A stretch of DNA of 64,000 nt from Planctomycetota bacterium (GTDB taxonomy: Bacteria > Planctomycetota > UBA1135 > GCA-002686595), in contig JANQEJ010000037.1 of assembly GCA_028278425.1 (NCBI GenBank), positions 97,112-161,111 of the forward strand, read 5' to 3'. The first letter of the stretch is position 1. The number at the start of each line of letters is the position of its first letter. Below the pieces are notes generated by a model. That model was not told the origin of the DNA, searched no databases, and was given only the letters and a program-made list of their open reading frames with translations. Below, piece by piece: positions 39,352 through 48,919 of the stretch. Position numbers and translations under genes: made by a program.

Positions 39352-39579
39352 CTGGCGCCTCCGGTAGGGATCGGTTCGGCGGGGGGATTCTCTCGCGGAG
39401 TGCGTCGCAAGGCTGCGCGCACGGCCAGCGGGAGCATGGCGAGCGGATCCTACGGCAAAGTTTCGGGTTTCGCCGGAAAACGAGCGGGGCCGGAAACTCG
39501 AAACTACGGCGGCCTTCGGGATCGCGCTTCCCGCCGACAGCAGGTTCACCACCACCGTCGCTTCGACAGGAGGCAAGAC

Positions 39580-42099
39580 ATGATCCGGACCCCTCGCTCC
39601 GCGGCCTGCGCCGCGGCTCTCCTTCTCGGCCCAGCCCTTGCGTCGGCGCAGTCGACCTTCGGCGTGCTCGACGCCAACGGGGTCGCCCTCGACAACGGCG
39701 TCGTCCGCTTTCACTTCTTCAAGGGCGCCGGCGGCACGGCCGAGCTCGACGTGGTCGACCTGGCGCGCGGCCACACCTACCGCCACCGGGGCGCGGACCT
39801 CTGGCAGATGGACGTCGTCGACACGCTCGACCTCGACCCCGGCATCAGCAACAACGAGCTCTTCCCGATCCTGCCGTCCGACTGCAACTCGATCGTGAAC
39901 TGGCGGCTGACGCAGCTCGGCGGGGACAAGGAGATCGAGCTCAAGTGGTCGAACTGCTCCGAGGCCTCGATGGGCACGGACTCGGCCGGCGTGCAGCTCC
40001 TGGTCGAGCTCGCCGCGGGCGAGGCGATCGCCGACTGGACGCTGACCGCGACGTCGAACATGAGCCGCTTCACGTTCTGGTCGGGACGGATCCGCCTTTC
40101 GATCGAGGAGGACGCCGCGAACGGCGACCACTTCTTCCTCGATCCGCTGAGCTACCTGACGCGCAACCCGGCGGTCAACCTGCCCGACTGGGCGTTGGGG
40201 ACGCCGACGTCGCCGACCGTTTCGTTCGAGGTCCTGCACTACCCCGCCCAGCTCGCGGCCTATTACGACGCGAACCGGAACGGCCTCTTCATGTCCGGTG
40301 GCGACGAGGGCGGCTTCATGCCGCGCTCGTTCCACTACAAGAGCGTCGATCCCGGCGGCGGCGGCACGCCGCGGCTCGAGCACGAGGCGATCTACTACCT
40401 CTCGGACTTCTCCAACCCGGGCGCGGACTACGCCGGAGCACCGATGCGCATCGGGCGCTTCAACGGCGACTGGTTCGACGCCGCGGTGGAGTACCGCGAC
40501 TGGGTCGCGAGCGTGGACATCGCCTCGTCGGGTCTCCTCGTCGACCGGACCGACATCGCCGACCTGCTGAAGAACATCCAGCAGGGGCTCGCCTTCTCGC
40601 CGTCCGAGGACTTCTCCGCGAGCAACCCGAACGAGCGCTCGATCCCGGAGGGCATCCAGACCTACCTCGACTACTGGGGCCTCGACCACGTGATCAGCAC
40701 CAACTTCGGCGCCAACTGGGCGGTGAACGACGGCTGCGGGGTCGGCAAGTACGAGCTCGATCCGGCCTGGACGGCCAACATCGACATGATGGTCGCGGCC
40801 GGGTTGCCGTTCTGCGTGTACGTGGCCGACACGATGCACGCGTTCGCGCCGGATCCCATCGCGGGGTGCCCGAGTCCCTTCTGCACGATCGACAACTCGT
40901 TCTGGGACGACGGGTTCGACACCGCGGCGATGCTCGACGTCGACGGCAGCATCAAGCAGATCGGCGACTGCACCAACATCCCGTACGCCCTGATCGATCC
41001 GTCCACCGACCTGTGGGAGGCGCGGATGATCGAGGTCGCGCAGGCGCTCGGCAACGCCGGGCTCGAGGGCGTCTACATCGACAACGTTTTCCCGGACTAC
41101 ACCGAGTCGTGCTTCGCCACGACGCACGGCCACGCGCCCGGCCTCGGGACCTACTACCCCGAGGGGCAGGTCGTGAACACGCTCGACGCGTGGCACGACA
41201 ACGCCCTGCCCGACGGGACCTTCATCGTGTTCACCGAGGTCGGGATGGAGGCGCAGATCCGCCACAACGGCCAGTCGGTCGGCATCAGCCCCTTCGGCGA
41301 CTTCCACGGCGACGTCACCGAGATGGGCAACGTGCCGGCGTACACCGTCGCGTTCCACGAGTTCTCCGTCCCCAACGCGGGGCGGGCGGACACGCCGTGG
41401 CTGTTGACGGCCTCGCAACTCGCCGGGTCGCTCCCCTTCGAGGACACGGTCTGGCACACCGACCCCGGCGAGCAGGAGGACGGCCGGCGCGGCGCGATGT
41501 ACGCCACCGCGTACACGATCGTGAACGGCGGCTGGCTCATCACCCCCGACCAGAACGTGCTCGACCCGAAGCAAAAGGCCTGGTCGTTCGAGTTCGAGCT
41601 CGGCGACGACCCGCCGCAGCACCTGGTCGACGGCCTGGCGCACTACCAGGACGTCGTCGAATACGTCAACGTCGGCTCGGCCTACCGCGGCTCGACGTCG
41701 GCGCAGCCCTTCTTGAATGTCGGCCGGCGGATGCGCGACCTGCCCTTCGTCACGACGATCCCGACGGTCGTCGTGCCGCACCGGGTGTGGGTGCTCCCGC
41801 CGCCGTACAACAGCACGCAGGAGAAACCGGTGCCGGCGCTCCTTCAAGCCGTGTGGCAGGACGTGCAGACCGGCGACCTCGGCCTCGCTTTCGCGAACCA
41901 CTCGGCGTCGACGGTCTCCGGCCAGCAGTTCGGCTTCCGACCGCAGTCCTACGGCCTCCACCCGACCGATCCGTACCAGATCATCCGGGTGCAGCCGGGC
42001 CAACCGGACCAAGCCGTTGGCTCCGGCGCGGGCCAGATGCTGGTCAACCTGCCGACGATGCCCTCCGAGTCCTTCCTCTTCTTCATCGTTCGCCAGTAG
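39580..42099 (+). CDS. secreted glycoside-hydrolase-like protein (DUF6259-like)
   Basis: Signal peptide MIRTPRSAACAAALLLGPALASAQ; galactose-mutarotase-like N-half, TIM-barrel-like C-half (GLPFCVYVADTMHAF, GLEGVYIDNVFPDY, FIVFTEVGMEAQIRHNG). Confidence 0.65.
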   Translation: MIRTPRSAACAAALLLGPALASAQSTFGVLDANGVALDNGVVRFHFFKGAGGTAELDVVDLARGHTYRHRGADLWQMDVVDTLDLDPGISNNELFPILPSDCNSIVNWRLTQLGGDKEIELKWSNCSEASMGTDSAGVQLLVELAAGEAIADWTLTATSNMSRFTFWSGRIRLSIEEDAANGDHFFLDPLSYLTRNPAVNLPDWALGTPTSPTVSFEVLHYPAQLAAYYDANRNGLFMSGGDEGGFMPRSFHYKSVDPGGGGTPRLEHEAIYYLSDFSNPGADYAGAPMRIGRFNGDWFDAAVEYRDWVASVDIASSGLLVDRTDIADLLKNIQQGLAFSPSEDFSASNPNERSIPEGIQTYLDYWGLDHVISTNFGANWAVNDGCGVGKYELDPAWTANIDMMVAAGLPFCVYVADTMHAFAPDPIAGCPSPFCTIDNSFWDDGFDTAAMLDVDGSIKQIGDCTNIPYALIDPSTDLWEARMIEVAQALGNAGLEGVYIDNVFPDYTESCFATTHGHAPGLGTYYPEGQVVNTLDAWHDNALPDGTFIVFTEVGMEAQIRHNGQSVGISPFGDFHGDVTEMGNVPAYTVAFHEFSVPNAGRADTPWLLTASQLAGSLPFEDTVWHTDPGEQEDGRRGAMYATAYTIVNGGWLITPDQNVLDPKQKAWSFEFELGDDPPQHLVDGLAHYQDVVEYVNVGSAYRGSTSAQPFLNVGRRMRDLPFVTTIPTVVVPHRVWVLPPPYNSTQEKPVPALLQAVWQDVQTGDLGLAFANHSASTVSGQQFGFRPQSYGLHPTDPYQIIRVQPGQPDQAVGSGAGQMLVNLPTMPSESFLFFIVRQ

Positions 42100-42129
42100 G
42101 CGGCGGCGGGGGGATTGCTGCCGGCGCCC

Positions 42130-42166
42130 GCGCGGCCCCGGAGTCTTGAGGGCTCCGGGGCCGCGC
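42130..42166. terminator. bidirectional hairpin between convergent genes
   Basis: Perfect 14-bp stem GCGCGGCCCCGGAG / CTCCGGGGCCGCGC with 9-nt loop, between stops at 42099(+) and 42169(-). Confidence 0.8.
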
Positions 42167-42168
42167 AC

Positions 42169-44700
42169 CTAAGGCTGCACGACGACCCGAAGCGCGTCGG
42201 ATAGCGTCCAGTCCGACACGCCCGTCGCCGGCAGGCTCGCCCACTGCGTGAACAGGCTCGTACCGACCAGGCCGCCGTCGGAGGGGATGTTCCAGACGAG
42301 GGTGCTCTCCCCCGTGGAATTCGCGGCGAGCTGAAGCTGGACCTGCGGCGCGGCGAGGAGTTGGCAGCCGTTCGCGCCGAACAGGCCCAGGTCGAGCGGC
42401 AGCGGGATGCCCAGCCAGACCGCGTCGCTCGTGCCGACCAGGAGCGACACCGGCTCGAAGGGCTCGGCGCCGAAGAGCTTCAGCTCGACGGTGGCGCCGA
42501 TGGATGGAGTTCCGGTCCATCCGCTGACGAGGCCGCCGCACCCTACGCCGTAGGAGTGGATGGGCCCCTCCGTGGCGCGGAAGTCCACCACGAGCGGAAG
42601 GTGGTCATAGTCCTCGCCGGCGGCGTCGGTCGTCACGTCCCAGACCTGAAGGCCGGACGCGGTGAGCTCGGCGGTGGACATGAGCCCCGTGTTCAGCACG
42701 AAGGAATTCCCCACGCGAACGACGCTGTCGGTGTAGGTGACGTAGTCCAGCCGGCCGGGCGCGAACGAACTGAAGTCGTCGCGCCACGTGTAGGTGTAGG
42801 GCTCGCGGCGGTTGTGCGCCGGCCTGAGGTCGACGCCCGCGCTGCCGTCCCAGTCCGGCGGCGAATCCGGCCCGTAGGTCGCCTCGTCCTGGACGTCGCC
42901 GTTGAGCAGGGTCGCGACGGGCTGGTAGGACGCGATGATGTTGAAGTCGCCGACGACGGCGATCGGCGTGTTCGGCGGCAGATCGATGAAGCCGCCGGGG
43001 GTGCGCGCGTCGCGCATCCAGCTCGTGATGGCGTCGGCCTGCTGTTGGCGCTCGGGGTCGTTGCCGTCGTCCCCGCAGCACTTGAAGTGCGCGTTGATGG
43101 CATAGAGGTCGTGGCCGAAGAGCGAATCCGGCAGGTCGACCAGGGCCATCGCGAGGTCCCGCTCGCCCGGCGGGATCGTCGCGGTCGCCCGGAGCGAGAG
43201 CGGGTACTTCGCCGCTATGACGTCGTTGCTGCCGGGGGAAGCGTGCGCGAACCAGGAGCCTCCTCCCGCGTGCGGCACGATCGAGTCCAGAAGGCTCGCC
43301 ACCGACGCGGCGGAGAAGCTCACCTCCTGCAGGCAGAGCACGTCGGGATCGAGCGCGTTCACGAGGCGCGCGAACTTCGCCGCCTGTGCGGGGTTCACGG
43401 ACGCGAAGATCGAGCTCTGCCAGACGTTGTAGCAGAGGAGCCGGCAGTCGGTCGGCGCGAAGCGGTCGAGGAAGAGGCCCGACTCCGCATGGACCTCGTC
43501 CGCTCCGACGTCGATCGCGACGCCGGCGATTCGCGGTTGCCGGTCAAAGTCCTCCGGCGGCGTCCCGGGAGCGACGTCGTCCCCGGCCTCGATGCAGGGC
43601 GAGCCGTTCTGCAGGCGAAGGTTCCCACCCGCGAGGTTGGCCAGGACCGGATCGAGGTTGAAGTTGCCGACGCCGACGAAGCCGCCCTGGACGTCGCAGA
43701 AGCTGACCGCCGGCGCCGAGGCGCCGCTGAAGGTGAGCTCCCCCACCGCGTTCGCCCACGCGATCGAGTTCGTGATCACGGGACTCGCGTCGACGCCGTT
43801 CAGCGCGCCCCCGAACGCGGAGGCCGTATTGTTGGCGAGCGTGCAGCTCGCGATCGTCGGATCCGCGGAGGCGAGCTCGATGCCTCCACCGGAAACGAAC
43901 GCCGTGTTCTCGCCGATCATGCAGCCGGACACCGTGACGCCGCTCCCGCCGTTGATCTTGAGGCCTCCGCCGAGGTTGGCCTCGTTCAGCACGAGCGCGC
44001 AGGACTCGATGCTGCCCGTGGCGCCGTTCATGCGGACGCCGCCGCCCTCGTCCCCGGCGTCGTTCTGGAGGAAGAGGCAGCGCTCGATGGAGGCGACGCC
44101 CTGGAAGACGGCCACGCCGCCTCCGTCGAGCACCGCGGAGTTGTCGCGGAACACGCAGTCGACGACGGTGGCGCTGGAGAAGACGACGTCGATCCCGCCG
44201 CCGAAGCCCCCGGCCTCGTTGTTCTCGAAGACGCAGCGCTCGATCGCCGCGGAGGAGTTGCCGCCCAGGTAGACGCCGGCGCCGTCGCTCGCGTCGTTGA
44301 ACCGGATCCAGCAGTCGCGGATCGTCGGTCCGGAGCCGATGCAGCGCACTCCCCCGCCGTCGAAGCTCGCGCCCGGGTCGCCGCGGGTGAGGACGAAGCC
44401 CTCGAGGACGGCCCCGCGGCCCTCGCCGCTCGCGAACGTGACCACGGGACCCGCGCCGTCGGCGTCGATGGCCGTCACGGAAGGACCGCCCGCCGACCGG
44501 ACCGCGATCTCCTTGCCGAGGAAGTCGATCGTCTCGACGTACGTCCCCGGCGAGACGAGCACCGTGTCGCCGTTCGACGCCGCGACGACGGCGGCCTGGA
44601 TGGTCGCGTGGTCGGCCGGGACTTCGAGCACGGTCTGAGCGGCGGAGCGGGCGGCGAGAGCCGCGGCGAGGAGAGCGACGAGAGCATGACGGGTGAGCAT
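42169..44700 (-). CDS. secreted right-handed parallel beta-helix protein fused to endonuclease/exonuclease/phosphatase (EEP) domain
   Basis: PADHATIQAAVVAASNGDTVLVSPGTYVETI; repeated xxGGGVxxxxxxxxIxxCxFxxN; EEP motifs LDPDVLCLQEVSF, AINAHFKCCGDDG, PIAVVGDFNIIAS, YDHLPLVVDF. Confidence 0.88.
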   Translation of the reverse strand: MLTRHALVALLAAALAARSAAQTVLEVPADHATIQAAVVAASNGDTVLVSPGTYVETIDFLGKEIAVRSAGGPSVTAIDADGAGPVVTFASGEGRGAVLEGFVLTRGDPGASFDGGGVRCIGSGPTIRDCWIRFNDASDGAGVYLGGNSSAAIERCVFENNEAGGFGGGIDVVFSSATVVDCVFRDNSAVLDGGGVAVFQGVASIERCLFLQNDAGDEGGGVRMNGATGSIESCALVLNEANLGGGLKINGGSGVTVSGCMIGENTAFVSGGGIELASADPTIASCTLANNTASAFGGALNGVDASPVITNSIAWANAVGELTFSGASAPAVSFCDVQGGFVGVGNFNLDPVLANLAGGNLRLQNGSPCIEAGDDVAPGTPPEDFDRQPRIAGVAIDVGADEVHAESGLFLDRFAPTDCRLLCYNVWQSSIFASVNPAQAAKFARLVNALDPDVLCLQEVSFSAASVASLLDSIVPHAGGGSWFAHASPGSNDVIAAKYPLSLRATATIPPGERDLAMALVDLPDSLFGHDLYAINAHFKCCGDDGNDPERQQQADAITSWMRDARTPGGFIDLPPNTPIAVVGDFNIIASYQPVATLLNGDVQDEATYGPDSPPDWDGSAGVDLRPAHNRREPYTYTWRDDFSSFAPGRLDYVTYTDSVVRVGNSFVLNTGLMSTAELTASGLQVWDVTTDAAGEDYDHLPLVVDFRATEGPIHSYGVGCGGLVSGWTGTPSIGATVELKLFGAEPFEPVSLLVGTSDAVWLGIPLPLDLGLFGANGCQLLAAPQVQLQLAANSTGESTLVWNIPSDGGLVGTSLFTQWASLPATGVSDWTLSDALRVVVQP

Positions 44701-44883
44701 GGTCGAACCTCCCGGGGTACGCGTTCACCCTAGCACGCAACGCGCCGCGCCGAACAGCGGAGCGCCTCCTGGGATTGCCGACGACGACTCCGCCCGCAAT
44801 GCCGGAAAGGCCTTAGGATCGGCTGACCGCTTCCCGTACCCGCGCGTCGTAACGACGCGCCTAACCTCGATTGCTCTAAGGCC

Positions 44884-47457
44884 ATGCTCTCCACGATTCT
44901 CGCACTGTCGTATCTCGCCGCCCCCGCTCCGCAGGGATCCCTCACCAACCTCCGCGCGACTTCGACGGCGAACGTCGGGCTTCAGACGGCGATCTCCCAC
45001 GACGGGGACGTGCTCTTCCACGCGCGCGGTCCGCGCGTCTACGCCGCCGATCTGACCGCGGTCCGCGCCGCCGACGGGCTGCCGTGCGCGGATCCCGGCA
45101 ACCCGCAGTACCTGGCGGAGGGACCCTACGAGCTCGAGGCGAGCATCACCTCGCTGCTCAGCACCTACGACGCCGGGTCCCAGGCCGACTACCTCTGGGT
45201 CGGCGGCGGGGACACGGGGATCGTGCGCTTCGACCGGACCACGGGCGTCAGACAGGTCGTCGAGCCGGACACCGGAGGCCGCTGGATCTTCGACCTCGTC
45301 GAACGCCCCGGGGAGGACGAGGTCTGCGCCGTGCTCGGGGCCCGCGACGCGAGCCAGTTGCGCTTCTACGACAAGCTCACCGGAGCGCTCATCCGGACCG
45401 TCGCGCTCGACACGAGCGTCCCCGGCGTCGTCGACGGCACCGCCTTCGGCGCCGCCTACGACGGCACGAACGGGCTCTTCACCTACGTCGCGATGGGACG
45501 CGGCGGCGTCGTCCGCGTCGGGATCTTCAACAACTTCGTACGCGTCTTCCAGGGGCCGACCCCGACCGATCAGACGTGCGATCCCGCCGTCGTCGTGGAG
45601 GCCGCCCGCGCCCGCGACGTCGCGGCGAGCGAGGGCTTCCTCTACCTGGCGTCGGAGACGCTCGGCCTCCTGTCGATCGACCTCGGCAACCAGTGGAGCA
45701 AGACCATGCCGGTGCAGTGCGGCTTCACGACGTGCACCGACCCGGCCTGCACGTACGACGACGAGTACTATCCGGTCCGCGTCGGGGCGGTCAGCAACGC
45801 GGGCGGCGACACCGTGATCGCGGTCGGCTGCGCGGTCGCGCCGAGCCTGCTGCACGAGTGGGGCAACTACGCGCAGTACGGCGGCTTCGACTGGAAGCTG
45901 ACCGCGGGTCAGATCGACACGAGCGTGTCGCCCTGGAAGGACTTCAAGACGACGACGCGCACGAACACCCTCTTCATCTTCGACCGCGTCGCCTCGGGCG
46001 CGCTGCGCGAGGTCGATCACCTCGTCTTCCCCGGAGGCGGAGCGCACGCCAACAACGCCTGGCGCAGCCTGTCCATCCAGGAGGTCGGCGGGAAGTACTG
46101 GATCTACGACGAGGAGTACGCCGCGATCTCCGTCGCGCCCTTCCAGATCGGCGTGGCCACCTCGCTCTCCTTCAACAACTCCGACGAGTGCTTCGAGCCG
46201 ATCCACTTCGATCACACCGCGGGGGTTCCGACCAAGCTGGACACCAACGTGATCCTGACCGGACAGGACGGCAAGGGCCTCGGACACTACCGGATCAACG
46301 GGACGCTCGCGGATCCCACCATCGACATCATTCCGATGACCGAATGGTGCACGCGCTTCCACGTCGGCCTGCTCCCGCAGGGAACGTGGATCCCCAACCC
46401 CGCGGTGCCCGTCGAGTTCGCCATCACGCCGTCCGTCGACCCCGCGCTGATGCTCTCCAACAGCTATGGAGTGATGCGCTTCATTCCCGGCCCGGTCGAC
46501 TTCCTCTTCTGGCGCTACGACTACCAGGCGTTGCCCTTCGCCCCCTGCGAGGACCCCGCCTTGGCCCAGGGGCGCAACTACATCACGATCGCGAACATCT
46601 TCGAGCCCGGCGTGAAGGACCTCGTCGCGCACTGCCGGACCGGCAACGGCACCGGCGGGAAGAACGTCGCCCTCTTTCGGCACAGCGAGTTCTACCCGCC
46701 GGGCAACCCGGCGGTGCAGTTCGACGACCTTCGCCTGCACACGAGCTGTCCGCCTTGCCCGACCTACCGCTCGATGTTCTTCGACTGGGAGACGACCACG
46801 GGCACCGAGGTCGCTCTGGTCGTGGCGTCGGGCGAGGCGGTCGCGAACGAGAACCGCGCGAAGCTCGTGTTCTTCAACCTCGACGACTGCAAGCTCACCG
46901 GCGACTGCGCCGCGGCGGTCGGCGATCCGCCGGGCTGCTCCGACGGGGACCTCTCGCGCCGCCGCGAGGCCCACGGCCCCGACCCGACGGCGATCGGCGG
47001 CGGCGCGAAGGCCTTCGGCGTCACCGTCGCCACGATCAACGGCACGCAGTACGCCTTCGCCGCCGACACGTCGGGATCGGTGGTCGCCTGGGACCTCACG
47101 AACCTGTTCGACCCGGTGGTGGAGCTCCCGCCGCTCCAGTCGGTCGGCTCCTGGACGATGGCTCCGGCGCTTCTCGACGGGCTGCGCGACATCAACACCG
47201 ACCTCGTGCACCGGCAGGAGATGGAGCAGGGCTCGCCCGTCGACTACCTCTACGTCGCCGCCAACCGCCGCGGCGTCGTCAAGCTCGAGGTCACGACGGC
47301 ACCGGGCTCCGTCACGCTGACGGAGGTCGCGACGATCAACACCCCGGGCCAGCCGACGGGGCTACAGATCTTCCAGCCCAGCCTCGAGAGCACGGCCTTC
47401 GACGCGCTGCTCGTGTTCGATCACGGCAGCTCCGGGCTCAAGCTCTACACGGAGTAG
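44884..47457 (+). CDS. secreted beta-propeller-like (LVIVD-like) protein of unknown function
   Basis: 857-aa ORF with signal peptide and repeated xxxYLWVGGGDTGIVRFD / DYLYVAANRRGVVKLEV blade-like motifs. Confidence 0.6.
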   Translation: MLSTILALSYLAAPAPQGSLTNLRATSTANVGLQTAISHDGDVLFHARGPRVYAADLTAVRAADGLPCADPGNPQYLAEGPYELEASITSLLSTYDAGSQADYLWVGGGDTGIVRFDRTTGVRQVVEPDTGGRWIFDLVERPGEDEVCAVLGARDASQLRFYDKLTGALIRTVALDTSVPGVVDGTAFGAAYDGTNGLFTYVAMGRGGVVRVGIFNNFVRVFQGPTPTDQTCDPAVVVEAARARDVAASEGFLYLASETLGLLSIDLGNQWSKTMPVQCGFTTCTDPACTYDDEYYPVRVGAVSNAGGDTVIAVGCAVAPSLLHEWGNYAQYGGFDWKLTAGQIDTSVSPWKDFKTTTRTNTLFIFDRVASGALREVDHLVFPGGGAHANNAWRSLSIQEVGGKYWIYDEEYAAISVAPFQIGVATSLSFNNSDECFEPIHFDHTAGVPTKLDTNVILTGQDGKGLGHYRINGTLADPTIDIIPMTEWCTRFHVGLLPQGTWIPNPAVPVEFAITPSVDPALMLSNSYGVMRFIPGPVDFLFWRYDYQALPFAPCEDPALAQGRNYITIANIFEPGVKDLVAHCRTGNGTGGKNVALFRHSEFYPPGNPAVQFDDLRLHTSCPPCPTYRSMFFDWETTTGTEVALVVASGEAVANENRAKLVFFNLDDCKLTGDCAAAVGDPPGCSDGDLSRRREAHGPDPTAIGGGAKAFGVTVATINGTQYAFAADTSGSVVAWDLTNLFDPVVELPPLQSVGSWTMAPALLDGLRDINTDLVHRQEMEQGSPVDYLYVAANRRGVVKLEVTTAPGSVTLTEVATINTPGQPTGLQIFQPSLESTAFDALLVFDHGSSGLKLYTE

Positions 47458-47553
47458 CCGGCCGCGAGCGGGCCTCGCCGCCGTCCTCAAGTTCCCGCGG
47501 CCGAACCACGAAAGGGAAGAGACGCAGCGGAGCCCCGGCCGCCGCTCTGCCCC

Positions 47554-48234
47554 TTGTTAAGTCCTTCGAAACCCCGCGGCGCGAAGCCGCGGCCCACCGG
47601 CTACCTCGCCGAGATGGCCGCGGGCGGCTACAGCCCCGACGCGGTCGGGCCGTTCCACGCGCACATGATCCCCTGGCTCTTCGAGCGCCACGGCGTGGCG
47701 CGCGACGCCGCCGTCGTCGACGTCGGAGCGGGCCAGGGTCACGGACTGATCCCGCTTCACCGCGCGGGGTGGAGAAACCTCGTCGCGGTGGACCGCGACC
47801 CGCTCCACTTCGAGCGCTTCCGGGCCGAGCTCGGCTTCCGCACTTTCGAGTGCGACGTCGAGCACGAGCCGCTTCCGCTGGAGAGCGCAAGCGTCGACGC
47901 CGTGCTCATGATGCACCTGATCGAGCACCTCTTCGACCCGAACCACGTTCTCGGCGAGCTCTTCCGCGTGCTGCGGGGCGGCGGCGTGCTCTTCGTCGTC
48001 ACTCCGGACTGGCGCAAGCAGGTCAAGGAGTTCTACCGCGACCCGACGCACGTGCGGCCGTACGACAAGGTGGCGATGGCGCGGCTTCTGCGGGCACACT
48101 CCTTTGAGCCGACCCTGCACTCCTGGAAGAGCGCGTGGGGTCTCGGCCGGCTGCAGGCTTACCGATGGCTGCCGCGCCTCGGGTTGATCGGGTCGGATCT
48201 CCTCGCGGTCGCGCGACGACCTCGGGCCGCCTGA
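47554..48234 (+). CDS. SAM-dependent methyltransferase
   Basis: AAVVDVGAGQGHGLIPLHRAGW, LPLESASVDAVLMMHLIEHLFDPNHVLGELFRVLRGGGVLFVVTPD; TTG start uncertain. Confidence 0.8.
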   Translation: MLSPSKPRGAKPRPTGYLAEMAAGGYSPDAVGPFHAHMIPWLFERHGVARDAAVVDVGAGQGHGLIPLHRAGWRNLVAVDRDPLHFERFRAELGFRTFECDVEHEPLPLESASVDAVLMMHLIEHLFDPNHVLGELFRVLRGGGVLFVVTPDWRKQVKEFYRDPTHVRPYDKVAMARLLRAHSFEPTLHSWKSAWGLGRLQAYRWLPRLGLIGSDLLAVARRPRAA

Positions 48235-48270
48235 CACCGCGATCGGGTCAACCGAGCTCCCGCGTGGTGC

Positions 48271-48765
48271 TCATTCCCCAGGCCCACCGTCCAAAGCGCG
48301 AGCGGGGGCGATCAGGGGCCGGAGCTCCCGGGCGTCCTCCGGCCGCAGGCGACCGTCCGGAAGACTCCGAATCCTCTGCCGCAGATCGCGCTGGACTTCC
48401 ATCAACCTCGGGTCCCGATCCACGCGAAGCCGATCGACCAGACTCTCCGCTTGCTCCTTGGTACCGCGCGGGACGCCGTCAGCGGCGGGCGACAGCATGT
48501 CTTCGAGGATCTCCGTGACCGCTTCGTTCGCTCCATCGGCCCGTAGACCGTCACCCACGGGGCCCGGGTTGAACCTTGACGCCCCGGTCACGCCGGAGCC
48601 GAGGCCGAGCACCATCTCGATGACGAGGGCGTGAAACAGTCTCTTTTGCTGGCTCTTGTCCGCGAAGCGAACCCAGCCGACCAGCGAGAGACTGGTGATG
48701 ATGACGGTAAACACGAACGCTCCCACGAGCGTCCAGCCCACGACGAGTTGCATCAGTTCGTCCAT
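48271..48765 (-). CDS. small membrane protein, hypothetical
   Basis: MDELMQLVVGWTLVGAFVFTVIITSLSLVGWVRFADKSQQKRLFHALV... Confidence 0.5.
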   Translation of the reverse strand: MDELMQLVVGWTLVGAFVFTVIITSLSLVGWVRFADKSQQKRLFHALVIEMVLGLGSGVTGASRFNPGPVGDGLRADGANEAVTEILEDMLSPAADGVPRGTKEQAESLVDRLRVDRDPRLMEVQRDLRQRIRSLPDGRLRPEDARELRPLIAPARALDGGPGE

Positions 48766-48919
48766 CGCCTCGCTCCGCCTGCGGAAGCCCGCGCTCGATT
48801 CTTGGTAACGCTGTCGCCGCAAACCTATGTCGTCGAGCGCGCGCTATCCACACCCCCGGCTCTTTCCGTAGGTTCGGTGCCTCACGGAGCAGCCCCGAGT
48901 AGAATGCCGGACCGCTTCG

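Noticed and set aside
37450-42168. 1572-aa minus ORF and the 1512-aa + ORF 37611..42149
   Set aside because: Each spans two oppositely oriented genes with signal peptides and domain motifs; composition is typical of non-coding GC-rich frames.
47500-47600. gacgcagcggag/ccgcggcgcgaagccgcgg motif as another copy of the palindromic element
   Set aside because: Only short resemblance to the gcagagg-rich arms; not enough matching sequence to call.
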